Below, piece after piece: positions 25,701-36,835 of a stretch of 64,000 nt of DNA. The notes beneath the pieces are model-generated. The model was not told the DNA's origin, made no database searches, and saw only the letters and a list, made by a program, of their open reading frames with translations. Made by a program: the position numbers and the translations under genes. The stretch lies in assembly GCA_033239005.1 (NCBI GenBank), contig BSQZ01000005.1, forward strand, positions 9,612,001-9,676,000. Reading direction: 5' to 3'. How positions within the stretch are numbered: position 1 is the first letter of the stretch; each line of letters begins with the position of its first letter. The DNA is from Lamellibrachia satsuma. Its lineage: Eukaryota > Annelida > Polychaeta > Sabellida > Siboglinidae.

Positions 25701-26940
25701 AGTTTACAGAGTCAAGCAATTCACCGCGTGTTGTGGGTGAACATTATCTGTTAGAATTCATGTCATGTTGATTATAAAGCTCATCTCATTATCTGTCAGA
25801 TATTATGTCATGTTGATAATAAAGCTCATCTCTTTGTTTGTAGCTTGCACTTGATATGGAACTCGAAACACAAGATCAAAACAGATATATGAATGGAATG
25901 GTAAGGACTGACTGCATCTGTACTATGAAGTAGTTTGTGACTCTGTCTATCTGTCTGGGCCCTCATATTTCCATCAGTTTCGCATGTGTGGAGCTGAGAT
26001 TGTGTAGGTGTGCTTGCCAGTGGGGATAGTTCATCCATAGAAAATTCCTGGGGAGGGTGGGAATATTACGAAGGAACTTATGTGGACATCAGAAATAGAT
26101 TACATAACTCGAAACAACAGGAGTTCGTAGTTACATTATAAGTGTTAGCAACGCTATGCCAGTTTTCTAGGATTGTTACAAGTTCACATACGTTTTGGGG
26201 CATGAAGTTATATCAATTATTGCCGTTTGTATTGCCCTACCAAAACTTGACTGCATGAATACTGCAAGTAGTCACACGATCTTGCAGTGGCTGCCTTTAT
26301 AGAGAAGCAGAGCCACTTTTGTCATCTGTGCCTATTAGAAAATAATTTGATAGTTCATTCGTCTAATGATTTCATCAAAGCTAAATAACAAATTTGCTCA
26401 AATGAGCTATCATGTTGTAGCATGTTTGAGTGACTAAGATGAAATTAGCAAAATGTTTATCTATGCTAACATTTTGACTGTCCAAATGTGTTTTAACCAC
26501 AATTTAAAATATAATTTGACCATTATATGTTTACGAATATTGACCCTGCAGTTCATCATGCAATATAAACATGATATTTGAGCTAAAACATTCAAACTGA
26601 ACAGATAACTGTAAAATTATGTTGGACAGATAAGATGTTAGAATATATTGTTCATACTATGTATAGCGTGATTCTGCGATAAACAATCACACTGTGTAAC
26701 TTTAATGATAGCCATACATGTTGTATATACTAACAGACGATTCACATTCACCGAGAATGTCTTGTATGACAGGACACAGACTTCGACAGTGCTACGGGGC
26801 TTCTCTCTGGCAGCATGAAGCGCGTGACTCACATGGTCGGAGCTGCTGGCAGCAACAGGCGCCTCATGTGTTACCTTATTCTTGGACTTGTTGGCGGATT
26901 CGTCTTGATCTACTACATTGTGCTCAGTTTCCACAGATGA
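22799..26940 (+). CDS. BET1L: BET1L/GS15-like Golgi Qc-SNARE (4 exons, complete)
   Basis: Exons 22799-22832, 25332-25411, 25844-25900 and 26773-26940 join in phase to 112 residues (human GS15 has 111). The short N-terminus MAGWGNHRNNR parallels MADWARAQ-type starts. The SNARE motif follows: EDMLDRENQERTDNLAGKVS, LKLLALDMELETQDQNRYM, then DTDFDSATGLLSGSMKRVTH. A single C-terminal membrane anchor (LMCYLILGLVGGFVLIYYIV) ends in a short luminal LSFHR tail, so this is a tail-anchored protein of the Golgi acting in retrograde and intra-Golgi fusion. In most Q-SNAREs the zero layer is Gln; here it should fall at the DQNR segment. The first donor, G followed by GTTCGT, is weak but the only one keeping phase. 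A polyadenylation signal AATAAA lies near 27255. Confidence 0.93.
23270..23990 (-). mobile_element. Degenerate CR1/Jockey-like reverse transcriptase in BET1L intron 1
   Basis: Minus-strand pieces read SGIPQGTVLAPLLFL (palm motif before the catalytic box), then after an internal deletion ERKSIYVTLGRPVLEYGCTV, WDPHLKRDFKALKTIQRRAA and RFIKGNY. Frames shift and stops occur, and the F-A-D-D segment is missing, so it is a dead copy. It belongs to a different subfamily from the 20.3-21.2 kb element. Confidence 0.8.
24840..25017 (-). repeat. ATTACA-rich repeat, inverse copy
   Basis: Text such as TTACAGTTACATTAATTGAA and the terminal AATTGAACCCAACCCTGCC is the reverse complement style of the repeat at 4250-4425. 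It lies in intron 1 of the BET1L-like gene. Confidence 0.5.
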
Positions 26941-28264
26941 GGCATCACATGTTTTACACCGATGTGCTTGTCTTGTTGTACATATTGTACTGGCGACTAG
27001 AACGTTTATGGTTTTTGTGATTGTAATAATTCATATGGGATGTGTAGGATGCGATGTATTTTAGTGTTATGTATTTGGAGAATAATGAGAGATTAATAAT
27101 GAGTAATTAGTGATGTTGAAATGTCATTCCTCCCCATATAAATTGGTACAGCGTACATTATGGCACTGACACAGGCATGGAAACAAAACAAGTTCACACA
27201 TTTACTACAGCCAGCTACATGGTTCAGGTGTCGTTCACATTGTGTGCTTTTGTTAATAAAATATGTTGTACATATTGTACTGTGAATATTTAATTTCTTT
27301 CAAGCTAGATGCACTATTTACCTGTTATGTCACCAGTGGCACTATGGGAGTAAAAACGTGAATCTGAGTCATATTTTGGGTAGGATATAATCGTAGATAG
27401 AAAAAATCGATAAATAAAGTCACTCGTACTTATGCTGTCACTAGGAAAACAACCATGATGTTACTTTTATTTCTTCTCCTGTACCAAATTTCCCAACCTT
27501 TGTAAAAAGCAAGTTTCTCTGTGTAAACTTTAGCAGACCGAGTATTGTTTAATGGCACATTCAAGGCTTTTTAAAAGGAAACAATAATTGGTCTATATTT
27601 TTATTGACTGGCGCTTGTGGATTAATCTCTCTGACAAATAATTTCCAAAATGTTATGTTTTATGATCATTAGTACAGACAAGAACAACCCTGAGTTTGTA
27701 TAATCCTTTATTTCCAACAGTTATACTACATCATATACACGGTTCTTGAGACATGATGTATCTTGCTATGGTGCAGGAATACCTTAACAACCATTCGTTT
27801 ATAGATTATTTACAGCAAAATCGCGTAACCACGACAACACGTCCGATCCTAGTCTGAGAATATATAACACAATCTAACGCTTGGGTAATTTCGGACGCGA
27901 TCGAACAAACGTTTGTTTCATTATTTCTAATCTTGTGAAATTAATGGACATTGATCGTCACGGTTCATTGCGAAGCTTCATTATAATAATTATGTACAGA
28001 AAAAGTCATTACAACTTAATAATTCCAAATGACTGCTTCGTGACGCAGACTACCTTTCTAACTTTGGAATCATCATCACCACATGTTATGTTATAAGTCC
28101 TATGCCTAGGGTTAAGTCATATCAATCCAAAAAAACAATACTGTCTGCAACACTTATATTTTTAAGTTGATAATTATTGCCTAAGCAATATTCAGGGGAA
28201 CTGGTCGTACGTCTTACAGTGAGATCGTATCCAAATTAGTCACATATACACAATATGTTGTAAA
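26941..28264. other. Intergenic, BET1L 3' end to serpin 3' end
   Basis: Holds the BET1L 3' UTR with an AATAAA near 27255 and then AT-rich sequence. Short open frames (for example 27881-28096) have no recognisable homology. The serpin gene converges from the right. Confidence 0.6.
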
Positions 28265-29443
28265 CTAGACATTGGCTGGAGGTCTGGCGAGACGACCAAG
28301 GAACAGGATTGATCCCGTGCGGTTGTCGGAGATGAGGAACAGAAAAGGATGATCGGCGACAAACTCGACGGGATCGAGTGGCATACACGTGAGAGAGATG
28401 CCGATGGCGGTGGCTGCTGCGGCCTCGCTGCCCTCCTCTGTCACGTCAATGAACGCTTTATGTACCGCGCCAGACATGTACAACTCTCGGCCGCCGTCCA
28501 TGCCCGACAGGTCGGCTTTACCCGCCACAAACACGTCACCCATGCCGAGCGCCACCAACACGTCCTTCAGAGGACAGCTGTGCTCAAGACGGAACTTGGG
28601 TAAGGAGACGTCGACATCTACCAGACGAGCTGAGGAAGCGCCCCGCAGCGCCTCGTGTAGACGGTCGGCGGTGAGACTCTTCTCGAGCGACTCGAGGCCG
28701 TCTAGCTGACGCGGCAGTAGGACGAACATGGCGAGGTGATCGCCGACGTATGGCAACCGGAGGACCTGGCAGTCGAGAGTTGAGTCAACAGACAAGCGGT
28801 ATTTGTCGTGTCGGAACATCATGTTGACGTTGACCGTCTCCTCGGCGTTGGTAATGAACAGCGAGTCGTGAGTACCGCGGGAGTCAAACTTGGTCGCCCA
28901 GTCACCCTTGAAGTAGACGGCGTTCACGAGAACTATGGCCGTGAGGCTGTCAATGAAACCGGCCGGCAGAAGATTCTTTATCTTCTCTGCCGTTTGTTCC
29001 TCCACCCATTTGTTGATTGCGAGACGTGATCCCTCGGGGTCGCCGACGAAGTCGTACAGCGCTGCCTCAGCCCCGTAATGTTTCCTGGTGGCGCTGACGA
29101 AGTCGTCGAGGAACTTGTGTTGGCGGCTGGCGAACAGACGACTGGCTGTCCGCAGGATGTACGGCGCGTTCGGCTCATTCAGCGCCGCCAGAAGCTCACC
29201 GAAGGCGGCATGTACGTCGGTGTCGGATAGAGACTCGAGGCGGAGAACGTTCTTCATCAGCGAGGCCGTGTCTCCCCTGGCCCCGAGATACGTCATAGCG
29301 AGCGCGGCCGAGATGGACAGAGGCGACACGAAGATGTTGTCGCCAGGTGTCATCACTGACAACTGTCGGTATACATCCAGGGCGAAGGAGATATTGGCAG
29401 ATGTGAGATTGGTGACGGGCTGCGCTGGTTTCGACGACGCCAT
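28265..29443 (-). CDS. Serpin, copy 1 (inhibitory type, uninterrupted CDS)
   Basis: 392 residues from ATG at 29443 (CCATGG context); an in-frame GTG lies 9 nt upstream. Full serpin fold: NIFVSPLSISAALAMTYLGA (helix B), KFRLEHSCPLKDVLVALGMG, and the serpin signature FVADHPFLFLISDN. The hinge EEGSEAAAAT has small residues at P12-P9, as in inhibitors. Counting 17 residues from the hinge Glu puts Thr at P1 and Cys at P1' (ISLT-CMP), so any target would be elastase-like or unknown; a one- or two-residue shift would make Leu or Met important. There is no signal peptide, so it is probably cytosolic, like clade B serpins. The coding sequence is clearly more GC-rich than its surroundings. A TTTTAG acceptor-like site about 25 nt before the ATG hints at a 5' UTR intron. 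Confidence 0.95.
   Translation of the reverse strand: MASSKPAQPVTNLTSANISFALDVYRQLSVMTPGDNIFVSPLSISAALAMTYLGARGDTASLMKNVLRLESLSDTDVHAAFGELLAALNEPNAPYILRTASRLFASRQHKFLDDFVSATRKHYGAEAALYDFVGDPEGSRLAINKWVEEQTAEKIKNLLPAGFIDSLTAIVLVNAVYFKGDWATKFDSRGTHDSLFITNAEETVNVNMMFRHDKYRLSVDSTLDCQVLRLPYVGDHLAMFVLLPRQLDGLESLEKSLTADRLHEALRGASSARLVDVDVSLPKFRLEHSCPLKDVLVALGMGDVFVAGKADLSGMDGGRELYMSGAVHKAFIDVTEEGSEAAAATAIGISLTCMPLDPVEFVADHPFLFLISDNRTGSILFLGRLARPPANV
28370..28440 (-). other. Reactive-centre loop of serpin copy 1
   Basis: Encodes EEGSEAAAATAIGISLTCMP followed by LDPVE. Compared with copy 2, residues before and after are nearly unchanged, while P6 to P5' differ at most positions, many by two or three bases per codon. 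This is the bait segment that decides which protease is trapped. Confidence 0.85.
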
Positions 29444-29984
29444 GGCATACACGAGTACGGTGTTAGCCTAAAACAATATCCACAACAATTCCATGGGTTG
29501 TTATTTTCGGTGCATTTTCGGCAATTAAGTATGCCGTTTTCAAACGAGATTTTTAAATAATTTTTTTACTGCAATGGAAATGCCCTAATTAATTATTTTA
29601 CTGTATATTATATAGCATTCATAAATCAACATGTTAGAAAAAGAATTTTTTTTGGAGATTTTATCTGAAGGGGCAGTTGGATCTGGACAGGATACATTGT
29701 CAGGAAGCCAATACAACACGTCACATGACAAGCACTCACGTGGAACCCTCAAGACAAAAGGGAAGGCCAAAAAAGTGGATGGAGATATGGCAAATGCAAG
29801 AAGTATATAGAAACAACATGAACGGGAAGCCCAAACCGTCTCCGATGGAAAGGAGATGTCAATAGCATATGCTGCGATACGGAGTGAAAAGGCTTCCAAG
29901 GCAGTCAAGTCTCAAGTAACTGCCTTAATCGTCGTGGTAGACCAGGGCTGATACTTTAGTCTTACCTTTGTTGGACACAATCAA

Positions 29985-30890
29985 CTGAACCTTTACACGA
30001 TTGCCATCCAAGGCTAAGGCCCAGGTGACCAGTGGGCAAGGCAGCCATTGGCTTATCGAGAGTCCAACATTTTAATCTGTGTAATTCGACCTCCTGAGAT
30101 ATGTGTCAACCTTATTTTAAGCATATTCACGCTGCTAACAGTTACACAATCGTAGATTTGTTCTATTCATTGATTGTCCTACTTCCTGATATCCAATCTT
30201 CACCGATCCTTTACTAATCTTACCTTATGTCCTCTAGTTGTGTTATCTTTGTGTGAGAAAAAACTATCTGCCATTTATCAGACCGTTTAGCTAATTTGTC
30301 TACATCGTTTTGTAAATGTTGTTTATCAGCATCATTAATAACCCTTCTAAACACATTTGTGTCATCCGCAAATTTCAGTACGTTGATTGTTATATTATCG
30401 TTCAAGTCATTGATATAATATAATTAAGAATACTAAAGGTCCTAATACTGATCTTTGTGGTACCCCACTAAAAATAGATTTTCAGTTTGAAACCTCTCCA
30501 TCTACTACAACACGCTGTCTTCTGTCATTCAGCTATTTTTCTATCCCGTCGATTATGTTATCTCCGACACAATGGGCTTTTAACTTAAGTACTAATCTTT
30601 GATGTGGCACTTTATCAAAAGCTTTCTGAAAATCTAAGTATATGATATTTACGTGTGATACTGGTCTATACACTTAGTGGTTTCTTCCAAAAAACATAAT
30701 ATGTTTGTTAAGCAAGACATCACTTTTAGGAATCCATGTTGAGATGGATTTAATAGTTTACGCCTAACAAGGAAGTCCACTATATGGTATTTAATATTTA
30801 ATTTTGCAATAATAACCTGGGATTGAACATTGTGCAACTTCCTGCACCAGGCAACGAAACCATTTTTATTTTATGAATCTCATATGCGCC
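29985..30890 (-). mobile_element. CR1-like non-LTR element, decayed
   Basis: The minus strand contains KVLKFADD-type text (NVLKFADDTNVFRRVINDAD), a SGVPQRSVLGPLVFL palm motif and the KAFDKVPHQRL motif upstream, with stops and frameshifts between them. The tail at about 29985-30110 has GGCAGCCATTGGCTTATCGA and TCGAGAGTCCAAC, matching the 20.3-kb element. It is the same family, more decayed, and sits upstream of serpin copy 1. Confidence 0.85.
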
Positions 30891-31479
30891 AAGTTCGTAT
30901 CCTTGAATGAAACAATACTTCACATGCATGACGCAGAGGTGCCAAGTTAAACAACATGGGGGAATGAGATTCGCCTGGTAGAGATTAAATACAGGAAGGA
31001 GATATGTGAAAGGTTATCTCCTCTCCCACAATACGAATTTTTTTGGAAATATAAAATTTTCAGAGGACAATTTTATGCATTATGTAGCCACTTTTTAAAT
31101 AGAACATATTAATTGTTTAGAAAAGCCTAGCTACTTGAAAAGGGAGAAGTAGGACATGTAAAAATGGCAGAAAAGAAGGACATCTCATTCCCAAAGCAGG
31201 AAACTTGGCACCTCTGGTGACACTTTGAAAACATTTTGTGAGATTGCAACTTTAATTGTGTTTAATTTAGCAGCAAATGTTTTTTTTAATATACAATACG
31301 GCGCTGCAATTGTATCGAAAATCGTTGTATCCTATACGTTGCTGCATAGACCCCTGTGCAATTGTTATTTAAAATTGAACTTTTTTTTAGTAGTCTATAT
31401 ACCGGTTAATACGTACGTTTAGCTGATCAGCTATAGAAATATAGAAACCAAACATAATAACCTTGCCGTCACGAGGACG

Positions 31480-31660
31480 ATGCCACATGCTGGTTCGTCA
31501 TCCAGCCAAGACGGGAATGAGGCTCAACCGTTAGTCATGTTTCCAAATAACGGCGCTACTAGCCCAGCGGTCAAACGAGTGAAGACAGGAGTTATCGGCG
31601 AAATCTGGGACGCAGCCCATTGCCCACAGTGGAAACTACAGCAGGTCATTGCCCACAGTG
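31480..31660 (+). CDS. Possible first coding exon of an unrecognised gene
   Basis: An ATG at 31480 opens MPHAGSSSSQDGNEAQPLVM, continuing through FPNNGATSPAVKRVKTGVIG and EIWDAAHC. Codon use looks coding and the style (Ser-rich start, basic KRVK) resembles a nuclear protein N-terminus. I do not recognise the family. A 29-bp direct duplication at about 31620-31678 offers two successive CAG/GTCATT donor-like sites. No following exon was found in the next 5 kb. It could equally be chance. Confidence 0.25.
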
Positions 31661-32647
31661 GAAACTACTGCAGGTCATTGCCACCAAGACTAAGCGCCCG
31701 ATCTACCCAACACAACAACATGAGGTTGTAATTAAACCCACCTACCTGAAACAGTGTACTTACTGCAGTCAGTCGAATAACAGAAACGTGCCGAGTTAAC
31801 ATCAACCAGGACACTAATGACAGTTCGACCCCCCGCGCCAGGTCACAGAAGATACCACGTGTTTACACGCGCTATCAGCCAGGCTGTCGTACATATTATT
31901 ATCGCACGAGGGCGTGATCACAATCACACAGGCATGATGGTGCAGTGATTGACTGCAGTGGTTATTGTAGCAACATAATACTTGACACATTCCAGCACAG
32001 ACATGTAAGTGTTCTCATTTTCCCGCAGTAGCCAATACCGCGGCGAAAACGATTATTATAATGTAAATAAAATATTGATATATACTGTTCGAACAACTAT
32101 GGATTGAATGACAGCAGGCGAAGGGTGTCTATACATATCGCCATGTCGTTGCCATTTGTAAGTTAACCTCATTGGTCTATGTAGGTCGCCACGCATCGCC
32201 GTAAACACTGTGTGTTTGGCTCCGGCAAACAGCACAAGGAGTCAGACCACTGTTGAGAATTGCATTGGTGGCCATGTTAACGTTTTGTCTGATTATAAGA
32301 AAACGTGACCATCAAACATTCTGCAAAATGTTCACAGCAACTGCCATCATCTCGTTGACATACTGACCAAATTTGATCAAAATCACATACCTCCAGCTCT
32401 TTTAAAACGCCCTGACGTGCGATGCCCATCAATTTTTACAAAAATAGCCATGTATGCATGCGCCCACATGGCAGAAAAATTCCCATAAATCCCTCCGCCT
32501 GTTAAGCTCTAAAAAAAATGCACCATTTCACAGCGAATAACTTCTACAAACAAACCTGTGAATATGCCTGCTCAACTGCATTTATGTCACATCATATGAA
32601 TTGTTTAAATTCACATATCGCAATTTAATACGCCCTACATTCGTGTG

Positions 32648-33712
32648 GGTTATTCACGAAACATTTATATTATTCCGAAGCCAAAGAGAACACGACCCAG
32701 TGCCCTCCCCCCACGCCAGTAGGGAACAGCAGGGCGGGTTTTATAATAATAATAATAATAATATAATAATAATTGATTTTATGGCGCCTATACCCTCAGG
32801 AACCTGAGCTCAGAGGCGCAACAAAACAGAATCAGTAAGCGTAATCGTAAACAGGGACGCGCAAAAGTCAGTATCAGAACGAGGGACAACCGAACATTTA
32901 TGGTGGGAATGCAATTTGGAATAGATATGTCTCGAGGTTTTTTCGGAAAATAGCAATAGTTTCAGATGTTTTCAAAGCGATAGGGATTCATTCCAGACCC
33001 TGGGCGCAGCGACAGAGAAAGCACGTTTACCCAAGTTAAATTTTGTTTTAGGTACAATAAGTTGTTGTGAAACTGATGATCTTAGCTGCCTAGGGATATT
33101 TGAAAGATGCAGGAGACTAGCCAAGTAGGATGGTTGTTGTGTAGATAGAGCACGATATGCAAGAGTGGACAGCTTAAAATTAATTCGATAAGAAACTGGA
33201 AGCCAGTGTAACTGTTTAAGTAGTGGTAGTGACGGTGAAAACCGAGGCGCCCTGAGAACGACACGTGCCAGACAATTTTGTACTCGTTGGAGTTTAGCCA
33301 AGTCTCTTTTAGCAATGTTGTTTAGTAGTGAATTGCAATAGTCAAGACGGCTGCTAATTAGTGCCGTTGATATTGTTTTAGCAGTAGATATAGATATGTG
33401 ACGCCGAATTCGATGAAGATCACGAATATGATAGAAACAGTTTTAAAATATACATTGATGAGGATACATATTGTCCATCGTTTTTTTCGCAATCAAACGT
33501 TTCACACATCCGCCATTGTTTTCGCTCCATGGCGATGTCGCAACATTCAACTTTAATGTACGGCTTTCGTCCCTACGTCCGCGAAGTTGTATCGCCAGGT
33601 ATCATGCATTTTCACCCATAGCTTTGATGTAAATGTCGCGTGTCCGAACTTCTAGTCCAGGCGCATTAGGTCACAATTGGACCCAGGATGGAAATAAATA
33701 GTAGAAAGGAAT
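32648..33712. repeat. Segmental repeat, copy A (split by a LINE insertion)
   Basis: Left part 32648-32737 (GGTTATTCACGAAACATTTA to GGGCGGGTTTTA) and right part about 33444-33712 (TTTTAAAATATACATTGATG to AAATAAATAGTAGAAAG) together match the continuous copy B at 33811-34237. The 0.7 kb between them is the LINE insertion. Confidence 0.85.
32738..33443 (-). mobile_element. CR1/L2-like non-LTR fragment with (ATT)n tail, nested
   Basis: The minus-strand open frame 33301-32972 reads AKLQRVQNCLARVVLRAPRF, then LHWLPVSYRINFKLSTLAYR, LRSSVSQQLIVPKT and RAFSVAAPRVWN. This is the C-terminal end typical of a CR1/L2-like reverse transcriptase. The 3' tail is an ATT microsatellite (TAATAATAA on the plus strand) at 32738-32772. 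It is flanked by GTTTTA on both sides (GGGTTTTA and CAGTTTTAAAA), a likely short target duplication. Most of the element is missing at its 5' end. Confidence 0.82.
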
Positions 33713-33810
33713 ATGAGAGTAGCCACAGCTACGGCGTATTTATGATCTCGGAAAGGGTAGCCAGCTTAGTCACACATTAGTTTGTCATGCTGTCGTGTAG
33801 TGTCGCAACA

Positions 33811-34237
33811 GGTTATTCACGAAACATTATTATCCCAACGCCAAAGAAGACACGGCCAATGCCCCCCCCCCCACGCCAGTAGGGAACAACATTGCGGGTG
33901 TTAAAATGTACGTTTATGAGGACTATTGTCCATCGTTTTGTTTCGCAATTAAAGGCTGTTGAACATCAGTGTTCCGCGTTTTGAAGGCGTACACGCCAAA
34001 GTTCCCAGTTTGTTTATATTATAGACATGCGGCTTCAAATTGTTTTCGCTCTCTGGCAATGTCGCAACATTCAACTTTAATGTCCGGCTTTCGTCCCTAC
34101 ATCCACGAAGTTGTAACGCCAGGTAACATGCACTTTCACCCATAGCTTTGACGTAAATGTCGCGTGTCCGAACTTCTAGTCCAGGCGCATTAGGTCACAA
34201 TTGGACCCAAGATGGAAATAAATAGTAGAAAGCCAAT
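33811..34237. repeat. Segmental repeat, copy B (uninterrupted)
   Basis: Begins GGTTATTCACGAAACATTAT and ends GGAAATAAATAGTAGAAAGC. It matches copy A over its whole length at roughly 85-95 percent by eye, with one extra block near 33950-34035. It touches the left end of the fold-back structure. Confidence 0.85.
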
Positions 34238-35990
34238 TTTGTTTTCAGGATAGTTGCAAAATACCACATTGAACAACATATAAAAAAATCCCTTAGTTTC
34301 CCCTGTGTGCGTTTGTCACAACGAGGCTAAATGCATTAGAACTATCGTAGACTTAGCCATAACATGACAAATCATAAACATAATTTCCCACTGAAACATA
34401 TCGCTCATTAAAGAGAAAAGTGTAATTTTGGTCAAAAGGTCAAATTTGTATTGTTGAAACTGTGGCGATGTGGTTGGTATCACGTTAAAGCTTGTGATCT
34501 ACTGAACAAAGCTGGCTATAAAATATCCAGTATGTGACATATATGTACCCCAGTAAGACATATGTAAGGTCAAAATCCTACGTTATATGAACAGCCTACA
34601 CCTGCCTCACATTAATTGTACCCGTTTAGCCATTTTTTATTGTTTTGTTTTGCTATTGTGACACTCACTGGCATTACGCTTCATCATATTGACTCATTTG
34701 GTATCTCCCCGTGGGTGCAGGTTTTAATTTTCTGGTCAAAACAATCTCCATCCTGTAAAATAGCGAGTCCATTTTTTTCTAAAAAAATAAACATTAAGAC
34801 ACAATTGTAACAATTTATCCAAATTAAATTGGTATTTTTGCCACACGTCATACTGAACCATTTTGCACCTGTCTATAGGTATAAGCATTTATTTACTGGC
34901 CAAAACCTTCCTCCACACTGCAAGGACATGAATGCATATTTTGTCAAACATATACACAGTAGGAACAAAAGTGTAACCCTTTATATAACTTAAATTTGTA
35001 TTACAATTTTTGTGACATCCACTGACATTATACTCTTGGTCATTTTGATCTAATTTCCATATCTCTATCTGTGTTGATTTCCTGGACAAAAACTTTCCAA
35101 TATTAGATTTAAAAAGGACACTGGTGACATTACATGGTGTATTTGTTTGATAAAATAGGTACTCCTGACCATGCGGGGTTGGATAGTGGTTTAGTGAGGA
35201 AACCAATGCTTGCCCCCACATAGAGATGCCAAGTTGCTCCAAATAACCAGGAGTAATGTCGTAATGTCAGTGGGTGTCACAGTAACACCAAATATGGTTA
35301 AAGGGTTGCAATGTTATCTTAATATATATTTGCTTGACGAAATACGGACTCTCGACCTAATATGGTGGGATAGTGTTTTGGCTAGAAAATCAATACCTTC
35401 ACCCGCAGAGAGACGTCAAATGAGTCAACATGACTCTAATGCAAGTGGATGTCACAATAGCATAACAATGCAATATGTTAATAGGGTACAATTAATGTGA
35501 GACAGATGAAGGCTGTTTATAATTATATAGGCCAAATCGTTGTGCTGAATGGGGTAAAACAAAAAATTAGAGCAACAGCAATATTTTGTAAGTTAACTAC
35601 ATCCGAAAAAAATAACCCGACCAGTTGTCACAAATTAATATTTTGCGTTTACGGGAATACATAGGCCCCATAATTATGTCTTTAAGGTAGCATTTTTACC
35701 TTTTGACATTAAGATTGACCTGCATTAATACTGGATATTTTACGTGTAGCTTTATTCAGTAGACCATTAAAGCTTTAAATCGATGCCATAGTGTTAAAAC
35801 TAAAACATTGTCCTTTTGACCCCAAAATTACACCTTTTTAGTGAAAAAATTGTGTTTGTCATTTGCGGTGGTATGGCTAATAGTTTTTGTCAAGATTTCA
35901 TTATGTTGCAATAACTGAACGGCAAAACTCAAGAGCGGGAACTTTTAATATGTTGTTCAATGTGGTATTTTGTAACTATTTTTGAAAAAA
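34236..35990. mobile_element. About 1.75-kb fold-back (long inverted repeat) element
   Basis: The left arm (34236-about 35110) and right arm (about 35115-35990) are reverse complements with divergence. Paired landmarks include AAAATACCACATTGAACAAC (34260; complement at about 35950), GTGTAATTTTGGTCAAAAGG (34420; about 35820), AAAATATCCAGTAT (34520; about 35740) and CACATTAATTGTACCC (34607; about 35490). Each arm also holds two copies of a shorter unit starting TGTGACAYYCACTGRCATTA. No transposase frame is visible. The arms extend at least to ATGGAAATAAATAGT, which also ends segment copy B. Confidence 0.85.
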
Positions 35991-36184
35991 AAACTGCTTT
36001 GCACTATTTATTTCCATGTTCAACACTATTTCTCCGAGCTTTTCGGCAGCAGACCTAGAACAATGACAACTGCAACGCGCCCGAAACACGTCCACCGTTT
36101 GCCACATCCACAGCGAATATGATCGCTACGATTTACCATCGCTAGCGTTTGTATGCGTTTGTATGCGTTTGTATGCATGGTGGC

Positions 36185-36185
<1 letters not shown>

Positions 36186-36251
<66 letters not shown>

Positions 36252-36256
36252 TATAG
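36186..36256. repeat. (TA)n microsatellite preceded by GCGTTTGTAT triplet repeat
   Basis: Three GCGTTTGTAT units at about 36147-36175, then about 60 bp of uninterrupted TA. Confidence 0.95.
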
Positions 36257-36674
36257 ACGAAAGTCGCAATTTAATTACGTAATTCTATCGAGGGTTTGTC
36301 ATGGGTTGGAACGTCTACAATCAATGATATTTAAGATCATGTCATGTTTTACATCTACATTATATCGTTTTTCGCATCAAAAACACTGATCTGCAGTACA
36401 AAAGCGTTGGGGTTTTCCAGGAAAATATGTTATTTCGCGCTATAATGCATCGTTTTTTGTGTGTCTGATTCTACTAAACGGCTGAGGTGTTCTGTTAAGC
36501 GGCGCATTTTAACACATCGGGAATAGGGAATGGCTCCGTCCCAGCCATTTTGACCCTAGTAAACGGCTGATGCTGTCATCCGTGATTATGTTAAGCGGAA
36601 TCCAATGTACCATTCGATCTTCCAAAAATAACAATGGAATTGTTTATTTGTGAAAATATATGTTTTAGGTAAGT

Positions 36675-36835
36675 GTATAAAATATTATTAACATGAAAAA
36701 CAATAAGCTTTAATTTTCAACAGACTTTTCGTTTTTGTTTGTCATCGGGTCGTTATTTCAACTTCCATGTGAAACTATGCTATCATTGATGCATTTTAGA
36801 CATCGGATTGGTGCCGCCGTCGCACGAACGTGGCA
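36675..36835 (+). promoter_or_regulatory. Putative 5' region of serpin copy 2
   Basis: GTATAAAATATT near 36676 resembles a TATA box, and a TTTTAG acceptor-like site lies about 36 bp before the ATG. Copy 1 has a TTTTAG at a similar distance, so the pair may share a non-coding 5' exon layout. No transcript evidence is available from sequence alone. Confidence 0.35.

Noticed and set aside
29444..29452. Upstream GTG start for serpin copy 1, and the GTG at 36830 for copy 2
   Set aside because: Non-ATG codons; the in-frame ATG just downstream has better context and gives equal-length products.
28349..29471. Plus-strand open frames antisense to serpin copy 1, and the mirror set at 36796-37926
   Set aside because: Open antisense frames are expected in GC-rich coding sequence. 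The same shadows occur in both copies because the serpins are duplicates, with no domain of their own.
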